From contig CAWESB010000018.1 of assembly GCA_963811635.1 (NCBI GenBank), forward strand, positions 46,517 to 110,516: a DNA stretch of 64,000 nt, in the 5' to 3' direction. Below are positions 26,762-34,385 of this stretch, piece after piece. This DNA is from JAIBJN01 sp963811635. GTDB taxonomy: Bacteria; Actinomycetota; Thermoleophilia; Gaiellales; Gaiellaceae. Position 1 is the stretch's first letter, and every line of letters starts with the position of its first letter. The notes under the pieces are model-generated. The model worked only from the letters and a program-made list of their open reading frames with translations, searched no databases and was not told the origin of the DNA. The position numbers were made by a program, and so were the translations under genes.

Positions 26762-26791
26762 TGGCCAGGCGACCCGGCGCGCGTTCGACTC

Positions 26792-26813
26792 CCTTGTGTT
26801 GCACACGCACGAG
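26792..26813 (+). repeat. CTTGTGTT-type repeat, copy A, with inverted partner at 27086-27098
   Basis: The 22-base segment starting CCTTGTGTTGCAC matches the segment at 40116-40137 at 19 of 22 positions. An inverted copy of its core, GTGGAACACAAGG, occurs at 27086-27098, flanking a small ORF. The same motif forms a close inverted pair at 40116-40212. Confidence 0.5.
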
Positions 26814-26836
26814 CTCTTTCCAGTGATCCTGGGCGG

Positions 26837-27148
26837 GTGGCCTTCCACCCGCCCGTGCATCCCGAGTTCGTGCTCGCGCTCCGCGTACTCGACGCCTTCG
26901 GCATGCCCCACGCCGAGGCGTGGCGCCTGCTGCGGCCGGTAGCCGCGCGCCTGGGCATCCCGCGGCCGAGCTACTCCACCGTCCGTCGCATCGTCATTGT
27001 CGAGCGCCGGCGCAAGCGCGAGAACGCGGAGCTTCTGGACGTGCTCCTTTCGGATCTCTTCACAGGCCGGTTTCCGACCAGGTTCGTGGAACACAAGGTG
27101 GTCGGCGCGGGCGGGGAGGACGCCGGGCTGAGGTGGGAGCGGCGCTAG
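26837..27148 (+). CDS. Hypothetical small protein between inverted repeats
   Basis: A possible 103-residue protein from GTG 26837. It reads as a natural helical protein (LALRVLDAFGMPHAEAWRLL, VAARLGIPRPSYSTVRRIVI) with a basic ERRRKREN stretch, suggestive of a small helix-turn-helix nucleic-acid-binding protein, but no family is recognised. It is flanked and partly overlapped by inverted copies of a CTTGTGTT motif (26792 and 27086), which raises the possibility of a small mobile or repeat-derived element. The stop overlaps by four bases the convergent stop of fbiC. There is no clear ribosome-binding site. Confidence 0.5.
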   Translation: MAFHPPVHPEFVLALRVLDAFGMPHAEAWRLLRPVAARLGIPRPSYSTVRRIVIVERRRKRENAELLDVLLSDLFTGRFPTRFVEHKVVGAGGEDAGLRWERR

Positions 27149-29462
27149 CCGGAGACGGCGAGGCCCGGGCGGACGAGGCGCGGGGGGCGCTTCAGGTTCG
27201 CGTCGTTGACGCTCGGGTTCAGCGGCTCGGTGAGCGCCGGCGCGCCGTAGGAGAGGCGCGTGCGCTCCGGGTCCGGCGTGCCGTAGAGGGTCGTCCGCTG
27301 GCGCGGCGTGCGTCCGATCGCGCGGATCGCCGCCTCCATGCCCTCGGGCGGCATCTCCTGGCCGTGCGCGGCTCCGGCGGCGCGGGAGATGGACTCGTTC
27401 ATCAGCGTCCCGCCCAGGTCGTTCGCCCCGGCGCGGAGCGCGGCCTGCGCGCCGTCGATCCCGAGCTTCACCCAGGAGGCCTGCACGTTCGTGATCCAGG
27501 GGTGCAGCGCCAGCCGGCCGACCGCGTGCATGAGCACGGCCTCGCGGAACGTCGGCCCCGGGCGGGCGCCTGGCCCTTCAGGTAGATCGGGGCCTCCATG
27601 TGCACGAACGGGAGCGGCACGAACTCCGTGAAGCCGCCGCTGCGCCGCTGCTGGTCGCGCAGGGCGAGGAGGTGCCGCGCCCAGCTGCGCGGGCCCTCGA
27701 CCGAGCCGAACATGACCGTCGTCGTCGAGCGCAGCCCGACCCGGTGGGCGGCGTCGTGCACCTCGAGCCACTGGCCGGTCGAGACCTTGTCCGGGCAGAG
27801 CGTGCGCCGCACCTCGTCGTCGAGGATCTCGGCCGCCGTTCCGGGGAGCGAGGCGAGCCCGACGTCGCGGAGCCGGCCGAGGTAGTCCTCGAGCGGCAGA
27901 TCGAGGGTGGCCGCCCCTTGCCAGACCTCGAGCGCCGAGAAGGCGTGCACGTGCAGGTCGGGGAGCGCCTCCTTCACCGCCGCGCAGATCTCCAGGTAGG
28001 TCTCGCCCGTGAAGGCCGGATGGATGCCTCCCTGGAGGCAGATCTCGACGGCGCCGCGCTCCCACGCCTCCTCGGCCCGGCGCACGATCTCGGCCAGCGG
28101 GACGACGTAGGGCTTCCCGCGCAGGTTCGCCGCCAGCTTGCCCTTGGAGAACGCGCAGAAGCCGCAGCGGAAGTAGCAGACGTTGGTGTAGTTGACGTTG
28201 CGGGTGACGACGTAGCTGACCTCGTCGCCGCAGACCTCGCGCCGGAGGTCGTCGGCCGCTGCGAGCACGGCGCCCAGGTCGGCGCCGCGCGCCTCGAAGA
28301 GCGCGGTGACGGCGTCCTCGTCGAGCTCGACGCCCGCTTCGACCTGGGCCAGGGCGCCGGCGACCTGTCCCGAGGGCCGTCGGCCCGCGCCCGTGCGGAG
28401 AGCCGGCATGTTCCCGGGCGCGCCGGCGGCCCAGCGCTCCTCGCGGGCGAGGCCGGAGGCGTCGGCGTGCCTGCGGATCTCCGGCGCGATCCGCCGGTCG
28501 GCCCAGCGCTCGAGGTCGGCGACGAACTCGGGGTAGATGGGCAGGCGCGCCGCCAGCTCGAAGCCGTGCGCCTCGGTTGCCTCGCGCAGCCGCTCGATCT
28601 CGGGCCAGGGGGCCTCCGGATTGACGTGGTCGATCGTCACCGGGGAGACGCCGCCCCAGTCGTCGATCCCGGACTCGAGCAGCTGCGGGAACTCGTCGTA
28701 GGAGAGGTTCGGCGGCACCTGCAGGTGCACGTCCGCCGGGAGGATCTCCCGGGCAGCGCGCGCGGTCCAGATCAGCTCTTCGAGCGACGGCTCCGCGTGC
28801 GCGGCCATCTTCGTGCCCGGCTTGGCGCGGAAGTTCTGGACGATCACCTCCTGGATGTGCCCGTGCCGCTCGTGCAGGGCCGCGATCGCTTCCAGCGCGT
28901 CCAGGCGCTCGTCGCGGGTCTCGCCGATCCCGATCAGGATCCCGGTCGTGAAAGGCACGGCCAGCTCGCCGGCCAGCCGGATCGTCTCCAGCCGCGCCGC
29001 CGGGAGCTTGTCCGGCGAGCCGTGGTGGGGCATTCCCTTCTCGGCGAGGCGGAGCGAGGTCGACTCGAGCATCAGCCCCATCGAGGCCGAGACCGGCCGC
29101 AGGAGGAGCAGGTCCTCCCGGGTCATGACCCCCGGGTTGAGGTGGGGGAGGAGGCCCGTCTCGGAGAGGACGAGACCGGCCATCCGCTCCAGGTACTCGA
29201 TCGTCGTCGCGCACCCGAGCGCTGCGAGCTCCTCGCGCGCCGCCCGGTAGCGGAGCTCGGGCTTGTCCCCGAGCGTGAAGAGCGCCTCGTGGCAGCCGGC
29301 CTCGGCGCCCTCGCGCGCGACGGCGAGCACCTCGTCGGCGTTCATGTAGGCGCGCTCGCCGCGGCGTGGGGGCTGCGCGAACGTGCAGTAGTGGCAGACG
29401 TCGCGGCAGAGCTTCGTCAGCGGGATGAAGACCTTCGGCGAGTAGGTGACGAGCCCGTTCAT
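27145..29462 (-). CDS. fbiC: FO synthase FbiC (CofG-CofH fusion, frameshifted)
   Basis: A two-module radical SAM enzyme of about 772 codons that makes the deazaflavin FO from tyrosine and 5-amino-6-ribitylamino-uracil, the chromophore of coenzyme F420. The N-terminal CofG half has the CxxxCxxC cluster in KLCRDVCHYCTFAQ; the CofH half has it in NYTNVCYFRCGFCAFSKG. Near 27550-27580 the frame shifts and the C-terminus continues as FREAVLMHAVGRLALHPWI and LGGTLMNESISRAAGA. The span is one base short of a multiple of three, consistent with a deletion. Such fusions are characteristic of actinobacteria. ATG 29462 overlaps the stop of cofC (ATGA). Confidence 0.92.
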
Positions 29463-30013
29463 GGCAAGGCGAGCAGCAGCTCGTAGTCCTCGGGACTGTC
29501 GACGTCGAGCGCGAGCGCCGGGTCGGCGACGACAACGGGCTCGAGCCCGGCCGCGCGGGCCTCGGCCAGCGTCGTCTCGGCGGGGACGCCGAAGCGCGGC
29601 ACGAACCCGTTCAGCGGCGCGAGCGCAATTGCGTTGACCCCGCCGTCGCGGGCCGGGGCGAGCGCCAGCGGCCGGGCCGCCCGCGCAAGCGCGTCGAGCG
29701 ACTCCGCCGTGACGAGCGGGCAGTCGGCCATGACCACCAGTGCCCCGGGGGCCGCCCGGGCATCGGCGAGTGCGAGCGCGACCGCGTCGGCGTGGCCGGT
29801 GCCGGCGTCCACGAGCAGGTCGACGCGCTCGCGCGCCAGGCCCGGATCGGGCGTGACGAGTAGCGTTCGCTCGATGCTGACGGCCTCCGAGCACGCCGCG
29901 AGCACCCGGTCGAGCATGTCGACGACGAGCGTCGCGCGCTCGCCCGCCGAAAGCCGCGGCGCGAGCCGTGTCTTCGCGCCGTCGAGGCCCTTGACAGGCA
30001 CGATCGCGAGCAC
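29459..30013 (-). CDS. cofC: Phospholactate/PEP guanylyltransferase (CofC/FbiD)
   Basis: A 184-residue nucleotidyltransferase that joins GTP to 2-phospholactate or phosphoenolpyruvate, supplying the side-chain donor for F420. It has the Rossmann-like entry IVPVKGLDGAKTRLAP, then ALVVMADCPLVTAESL with the metal-binding Asp, and LDVDSPEDYELLLA at the C-terminus, all typical of CofC. GTG 30013 is six bases from TATGCT on the minus strand, so the cofC-fbiC transcript is probably leaderless. It is divergent from cofD with only three bases between the starts, placing the whole F420 set around one promoter region. Confidence 0.9.
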   Translation of the reverse strand: MLAIVPVKGLDGAKTRLAPRLSAGERATLVVDMLDRVLAACSEAVSIERTLLVTPDPGLARERVDLLVDAGTGHADAVALALADARAAPGALVVMADCPLVTAESLDALARAARPLALAPARDGGVNAIALAPLNGFVPRFGVPAETTLAEARAAGLEPVVVADPALALDVDSPEDYELLLALP

Positions 30014-30016
30014 GCG

Positions 30017-30931
30017 ATGAGCATACAGCCGCGCCCTTACACCGTTCTCTGCGGCGGTCTGGGAGGCTCGCGCTTCGTGGACGCGCTCGCGCGGGCCGCC
30101 GGGCCGGAGCAGGTGACGGCGGTCGTCAACGTCGGCGACGACGTCGAGATCCTCGGCCTGCACGTCTCGCCGGACATCGACACCGTGCTCTACACGCTGG
30201 CCGGCCTCCTGGACGAGGAGCGGGGCTGGGGCGTCCGGGACGAGACGACGAACGCGCTCGAGCTCGCCGGCCGGCTCGGCGGCGAGACGTGGTTCACGCT
30301 CGGCGACCGCGACATCGGCCTCCATCTCGTGCGCTCGCGCCTCCTCCGGGAGGGTGTCCCGCTCTCCGAGGCGACGCGGCTGCTGACGGAGCGCCTCGGG
30401 GTCGGTGTCCGGCTCCTGCCGGCTTCCGACGACCCGGTGCGGACGTTCCTGACGACGCCGGCCGGGGAGCTCGACTTCCAGACGTGGTTCGTCGCCCGGC
30501 AGCATGCCGACGAGGTGACCGCGGTCCGCTACGAGGGCGCCGAGGCTTCCCGCCCGGCTCCCGGCGTGCTCGACGCGATCGCCGGCGCCGAGGTCGTCTT
30601 CCTCGCGCCGTCGAACCCGTTCGTCTCCGTCGGCCCGATCCTCGCCGTGCCCGGGATCGCGGAGGCGCTCGCCGGGAAGCGCGTCGTCGCGGTCTCCCCG
30701 CTCGTCGGCGGCAAAGCGGTCCGCGGCCCGGCCGCCGACATGCTCGTCTCGCTCGGCTACGAGCCCGGCGTGCGCGGGTTGGCCGCCGTCTACGCGGGTG
30801 TCGCGACCGACGTCCTCGTCGACCCGGCCGACGCAGGGGAGCTGCCCGAGGCGCTCGTCGCGCCCATCGTTATGGTTGCGCCCGAGTCGAGAGCGGACGT
30901 GGGGAGAGCGGTGCTGGAGGCAGTCCGGTGA
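30017..30931 (+). CDS. cofD: 2-phospho-L-lactate transferase (CofD/FbiA)
   Basis: A 304-residue enzyme that transfers the phospholactyl or phosphoenolpyruvyl group from the guanylylated donor to FO, giving F420-0 or dehydro-F420-0. Diagnostic segments are LCGGLGGSRFVDALAR, VVNVGDDVEILGLHVSPDID, TWFTLGDRDIGLHLVR and FLAPSNPFVSVGPIL. Length and motifs are those of full CofD/FbiA. ATG 30017 was chosen as the first start before the conserved VLCGGLGGS; no ribosome-binding site is evident. Its stop overlaps the GTG of npdG. Confidence 0.93.
   Translation: MSIQPRPYTVLCGGLGGSRFVDALARAAGPEQVTAVVNVGDDVEILGLHVSPDIDTVLYTLAGLLDEERGWGVRDETTNALELAGRLGGETWFTLGDRDIGLHLVRSRLLREGVPLSEATRLLTERLGVGVRLLPASDDPVRTFLTTPAGELDFQTWFVARQHADEVTAVRYEGAEASRPAPGVLDAIAGAEVVFLAPSNPFVSVGPILAVPGIAEALAGKRVVAVSPLVGGKAVRGPAADMLVSLGYEPGVRGLAAVYAGVATDVLVDPADAGELPEALVAPIVMVAPESRADVGRAVLEAVR
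30020..30025 (-). promoter_or_regulatory. Leaderless-type -10 box (TATGCT) for cofC-fbiC
   Basis: On the minus strand TATGCT lies six bases before GTG 30013. The box is inside the first codons of the divergent cofD gene, so the two operons have physically overlapping control regions. Confidence 0.5.
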
Positions 30932-31524
30932 TCGGAATCGTCGGCGGCAGCGGGGACTTCGGCCAGGGCCTGGCCGAGCGGCTCCGCCGGATCGGCGAGG
31001 AGGTGGTCATCGGCTCGCGGACGCCCCGCGACGAGTTCGTCTCGAACGAGGAGGCCTGCCGCCGCTCGACCGTCGTCTTCCTTTCGGTGCCGCCCGGCGG
31101 CGTCGCCGACATGGCGCGCGACCTGCGCGACGCCCTGGCCGGCCGCATCGTCGTCAGCGTTGCCGCGCCGATCGTCTTCCACGACGGCCAGGCGGGCGCC
31201 GCGCCCGGGGAGCTCTCCCTCGCGGAGATCGCTGCCGACGCGGCGCCGGACGCTCGCATCGTCGCCGGCTTCCACACGGTGAGCGCAAAGGCTCTGGCCG
31301 ACCCCGACGTGCCGCTCGACGAGGACGTCCTCCTCGCGGGCGACGACGCCGACGCGAAGACCGTCGTCGCCGACCTCGCCGACCGCCTGGTCGAGGGGCG
31401 GGCGGTCGACTGCGGCCGCCTCGAGGTCTCGCGCTGGCTGGAGACGCTCACCGCCGTCCTCCTGAACGTCAACCGCCGCTACAAGACGAACGCGGGCGTG
31501 CGGGTCACCGGCCTCCCCGAGTGA
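30928..31524 (+). CDS. npdG: NADPH:F420 reductase (NpdG/Fno family)
   Basis: A 198-residue Rossmann enzyme that moves hydride between NADP(H) and coenzyme F420. The dinucleotide motif is IGIVGGSGDFGQGLAERL, followed by VVIGSRTP, and the C-terminal part shows RIVAGFHTVSAKAL and the LNVNRRYKTNAGVRVTG end typical of the family. It is shorter than archaeal Fno but complete. GTG 30928 overlaps the cofD stop and the stop overlaps the GTG of cofE, so cofD-npdG-cofE is one translationally coupled operon. Its presence suggests F420 is used with NADP rather than only by oxidoreductases. Confidence 0.9.
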   Translation: MIGIVGGSGDFGQGLAERLRRIGEEVVIGSRTPRDEFVSNEEACRRSTVVFLSVPPGGVADMARDLRDALAGRIVVSVAAPIVFHDGQAGAAPGELSLAEIAADAAPDARIVAGFHTVSAKALADPDVPLDEDVLLAGDDADAKTVVADLADRLVEGRAVDCGRLEVSRWLETLTAVLLNVNRRYKTNAGVRVTGLPE

Positions 31525-32208
31525 TCCAGGTCGTCCCCCTCGCCGGCATCCCGGAGGTGCGGCCGGGCGACGACCTCGCCGCGTTCGTGGGGGACGCGCT
31601 CGAGCGCGCCGGCGGACTGGAGGAGGGCGACGTGCTCGTCGTCTCCCACAAGGTCGTCTCCAAGGCGGAGGGGCGGGTCGAGCAGACCGACGACCATCTC
31701 GAGGTGATCCTGCGCGAGGCGCGGGCGGTCCGCCGGCGCCGGGACGAGCTCGTCATCGCCGAGACCGAGCACGGCTTCGTCTGCGCGAGCGCGGGCGTCG
31801 ACCGCTCGAACACGCCCGGCGACGGGTGGGTCGTGCTCCTGCCCCGCGACCCGGACGCCTCGGCCGCCGCGCTCCGGGAGGCGCTCGCTGCCCGCTTCGG
31901 CGCCGACGCCCGCGGTGATCGTGAGCGACTCGTTCGGCCGCGCCTGGCGCCAGGGGACGACGGACGTGGCCATCGGCGTGGCCGGCATGCAGCCGCTGCT
32001 CGACCTGCGCGGCTCGGCCGATGCGCGCGGGCGGGCGCTCGAGGCGACGGTGATCGCGGTCGCCGACGAGCTGGCCGGGGCGGCGGAGCTCGTCCTCGGC
32101 AAGACGAGCGGGGTGCCCGCAGCCCTGATCCGCGGCTACGCGGTGCCGCCCGGCGACGGGAGTGCGCGCGAGCTCGTCATGCCGCCGGAGCGGGACCTGT
32201 TCACGTAG
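31521..32208 (+). CDS. cofE: F420-0:gamma-glutamyl ligase CofE (frameshifted)
   Basis: About 229 codons. It adds glutamates to F420-0 using GTP. The first part reads GIPEVRPGDDLAAFVGDALE, DVLVVSHKVVSKAEGR and ETEHGFVCASAGVDRSNTPG; near 31912 a one-base insertion moves the frame and the protein continues as VIVSDSFGRAWRQGTTDVAI and GKTSGVPAALIRGYAV. The C-terminal FMN/nitroreductase domain found in mycobacterial FbiB is absent, so this is a stand-alone CofE and reduction of dehydro-F420-0 would have to be done elsewhere. The stop overlaps the convergent hotdog-fold gene by eight bases. Confidence 0.9.
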
Positions 32209-32870
32209 ACGCCGGCACGATCCAGGTCGAGCGCGAGCGCGCCAGCTCCCGGCCGTCTTCCTGTGAGGAGGGCGGAGCCCGCGAAGCGCTTGCGGCCCTC
32301 CCCGCCGATCCGCCAGCCGAGGACGACGTGCGGCTCGCCCGGCGCCGGCAGCCGCTCGATCTCGGTCGCCATACGGCCCAGGAGGACGCCCTCGCGCTGG
32401 AAGTCGTCCACCGCCCAGCCGCTCGGGCAGTCGAGGGCGGCCCAGACGAGCTCGGGCGCGACGTCGGCGGGCGGCGTCCAAGGGGAGGCGACCAGGCCCG
32501 GCCTGCCCTCGACGGGCCCGGCGTAGACGCGTAACCCGTCCTCCCGCGCCGGGCCGCAGACGAAGCACGAGTTGTAGGCATGGTGCTCGAAGCCCGCATA
32601 GGCCCTCGACGCGTCGGCTGCGTCCGCGAGCGAGACCGGCGCCGGCATGTCGACCTCGAGCTCGACAGGCCGGGCCTCGGCGACGAGCGTCTCGCCGTCC
32701 AGGATCTCGACGCGCCCGTCGACGCGGACGACCTCGAGCTCGCGGTCGAGCGGCGGCGGCGCTCGCAGCGTCACCTCGACGACGCCCTGGAGAAGAGCGG
32801 CCACGAGCCCGCACGTGTAGCCGCCGTTGCCCGAGTCCGGCGGGCCGTTGAACCGGCCGGGGACGATCAT
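32201..32870 (-). CDS. Hotdog-fold thioesterase-like protein (frameshifted near C-terminus)
   Basis: About 223 codons. The N-terminal half begins FNGPPDSGNGGYTCGLVAAL, and the second half has NSCFVCGPAREDGLRVYAGP and WAALDCPSGWAV, the arrangement of double-hotdog acyl-CoA thioesterase-like proteins of unknown substrate. Near 32265 the frame appears to shift: the likely C-terminus is EDGRELARSRSTWIVPAST, ending at TGA 32201, while the unshifted frame runs on through the cofE gene. Its ATG overlaps the uricase stop by four bases, so it is the last gene of the urate operon; whether it takes part in urate breakdown is unknown. Confidence 0.65.
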
Positions 32871-33673
32871 CGGGCGAGCGTCAGCTCGATCTGCCCGTAG
32901 GGCGGCCGCGGGTCGGTGTAGACCCGCACGCGCGCGTCCGCCTCGGACACCTGCGCGGTGTCCCAGAGCCGGTTCTGGCCGACGAACGAGATCTCGGCGA
33001 GCTCCGGGAAGGCGTCGAGCGCCTTGACGCCCATCCAGTGGACGAGCTCCTGGATGGAGGCCGAGTCGAAGGCCGCAAACGTCATCGCCACGGAGTCGCG
33101 GATTCTTTCGCCGTCCGCGCGCGCCCCGAAGTCGGCGTTGCGCCAGTGCACGTCCAGGTGCACGAAAAGCGGCCGGTCGCGCAGCTCGGGGAGCGTTGTG
33201 TACTCGTCCCGCACGAAGCCCTCGAAGGAGCTGCCGGTGAGCTTCATCAGCTTGAGCCCTTCGCGGCCGGAGCGGTGCTCGAGCGTCCCGTCGCGGTGGA
33301 GCGCGAGCTCGGCGACGCCGACGTCGCTGCCGACGCGCTCGAACGACTGCTCGGAGCGCCGGGCGAACGGCACCTCGCGCCCGTGGAGCTCGACGCGCTC
33401 GGCCTGGGCGTAGGTGTCCATGAAGCGCCGAGCGAGTACCTCCAGGAAGCCCTCGAGCGACGGGTCGTCGTATTCGAGCGCGGTCATGTGGATGAAGTTC
33501 TTCATCGAGTCGGTCGCGACCACGACCGTGTTGTCCCCCTCGGTGTACGAGGGCCCGAAGGCCTCGCCTCGCACCGTCATCCCGATCTCGGCGGCGAACA
33601 GCGTGCTGACGCCGTCCGTCCGGTAGACGGAGACGGCCTCCTTCCCGTAGCCGATCCTCAGGAGCTGCGCCAC
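32867..33673 (-). CDS. Urate oxidase (uricase)
   Basis: A 268-residue cofactor-independent enzyme that oxidises urate to 5-hydroxyisourate. Lys11 (IGYGKEAVSVYR) and Thr54 (VVVATDSMKNFIHM) are the catalytic dyad, and LKLMKLTGSSFEGFVRDEYT holds the Phe and Arg that sandwich urate. The Asn of the N-x-H motif is in FVGQNRLWDT (Asn234), but the His of the fungal and animal enzymes is not at the expected place. Tunnel-fold duplication and length are normal. GTG 33673 overlaps the uraD stop by 16 bases. Its products are handled by the two upstream genes of the same operon. Confidence 0.92.
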   Translation of the reverse strand: MAQLLRIGYGKEAVSVYRTDGVSTLFAAEIGMTVRGEAFGPSYTEGDNTVVVATDSMKNFIHMTALEYDDPSLEGFLEVLARRFMDTYAQAERVELHGREVPFARRSEQSFERVGSDVGVAELALHRDGTLEHRSGREGLKLMKLTGSSFEGFVRDEYTTLPELRDRPLFVHLDVHWRNADFGARADGERIRDSVAMTFAAFDSASIQELVHWMGVKALDAFPELAEISFVGQNRLWDTAQVSEADARVRVYTDPRPPYGQIELTLAR

Positions 33674-34095
33674 CGGTCCACCGCGATCGCGACGAGCTCG
33701 TCACAGCCGGTCTCGAGCTCCTCCTCGCGCGTCCGCTCGAGCCGCTCGCGCAGCACCGGGACGATCTCGGCGCGGGAGCGGCGGTTGACGAAGACGACGA
33801 AGCGGAAGCCGAAGCATGCTTCGTAGGCCGCGTTCAGCTCGGCGAGCTCCGCGAGCACCGCCGGGTCGACGTCCGCGCCCTGCTCGGCTGCCGAGCGGCC
33901 GCTCAGGTTCGGCGCGCCGATGCGCGGATGGCGCGCGAGCGCCTCGACCCGCTGCTCCTCCGGGAGCCCGGCCAGCACCTCGCGGGCCCGGCCGAGCGGG
34001 TCGTCGACCCCGGCGAGCGCCTCGACGAAGCGGCTGCGGGCCTGGAAGAGGTCGGCGAGCTCTTCCACGGTCAGCTTCCGCGGTAGATCGCGCAT
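33658..34095 (-). CDS. uraD: OHCU decarboxylase
   Basis: A 145-residue all-helical enzyme that decarboxylates 2-oxo-4-hydroxy-4-carboxy-5-ureidoimidazoline to S-allantoin, the third step of urate breakdown. Conserved features are FVEALAGVDDPLGRAREVLA, the catalytic-type His and Glu in ARHPRIGAPNLSGRSAAEQ, and AYEACFGFRFVVFVNRRSRA near the C-terminus. It is not fused to HIU hydrolase, unlike in some bacteria. ATG 34095 lies inside the 3' end of uraH (25-base overlap), and its 3' end overlaps the uricase start, so the three genes are tightly coupled. Confidence 0.93.
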   Translation of the reverse strand: MRDLPRKLTVEELADLFQARSRFVEALAGVDDPLGRAREVLAGLPEEQRVEALARHPRIGAPNLSGRSAAEQGADVDPAVLAELAELNAAYEACFGFRFVVFVNRRSRAEIVPVLRERLERTREEELETGCDELVAIAVDRWRSS

Positions 34096-34361
34096 GCGTA
34101 CGGAGAGAGGAGGAGCGGCACGTGGTAGTGGCCCTCGCCGAGCTCGATCTCGACCTCGACGCGGCGGAAGAAGGGTGAGCGCGGGTGGAAGACGAGCTTG
34201 TAGACATCGGGGGCCAGGTCGTCGCCGCCGAGGTCGGGGATGCGGCCGTCCTCGTTCGTCTCGCGCACCGCGAGCAGGGCGTCGCCGCGGTAGAGCTCGA
34301 CCGGGATGCCGCGGGCCGGCTCGCCGCGCTCGGTGTCGAGGACGTGTGTGGAGATGCTCAC
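34071..34361 (-). CDS. uraH: 5-hydroxyisourate hydrolase (transthyretin-like)
   Basis: A 96-residue transthyretin-related protein that hydrolyses 5-hydroxyisourate to OHCU. It has STHVLDTERGEPARGIPVEL at the N-terminus with the active-site His, the Arg region in FFRRVEVEIELG, HYHVPLLLSPYACAIYRGS at the C-terminus, and the invariant YRGS tail. GTG 34361 is eight bases from TACGAT on the minus strand and leads the operon uraH-uraD-uricase-hotdog protein. No signal peptide; acts in the cytosol. Confidence 0.94.
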   Translation of the reverse strand: MSISTHVLDTERGEPARGIPVELYRGDALLAVRETNEDGRIPDLGGDDLAPDVYKLVFHPRSPFFRRVEVEIELGEGHYHVPLLLSPYACAIYRGS

Positions 34362-34369
34362 CCCTCGGC

Positions 34370-34379
34370 ATCGTATTCT
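34370..34379. promoter_or_regulatory. Overlapping divergent -10 boxes for uraH and the dgdA-like gene
   Basis: ATCGTATTCT contains TATTCT (34374-34379) six bases before GTG 34386 and, on the minus strand, TACGAT (34375-34370) eight bases before GTG 34361. The two boxes share two bases, so polymerase could occupy only one at a time. Confidence 0.5.
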
Positions 34380-34385
34380 TGCCCC

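Noticed and set aside
27600..29486. 628-codon plus-strand open frame opposite fbiC
   Set aside because: The minus strand carries both radical SAM clusters; the plus frame is Arg/Ala/Gly-rich shadow.
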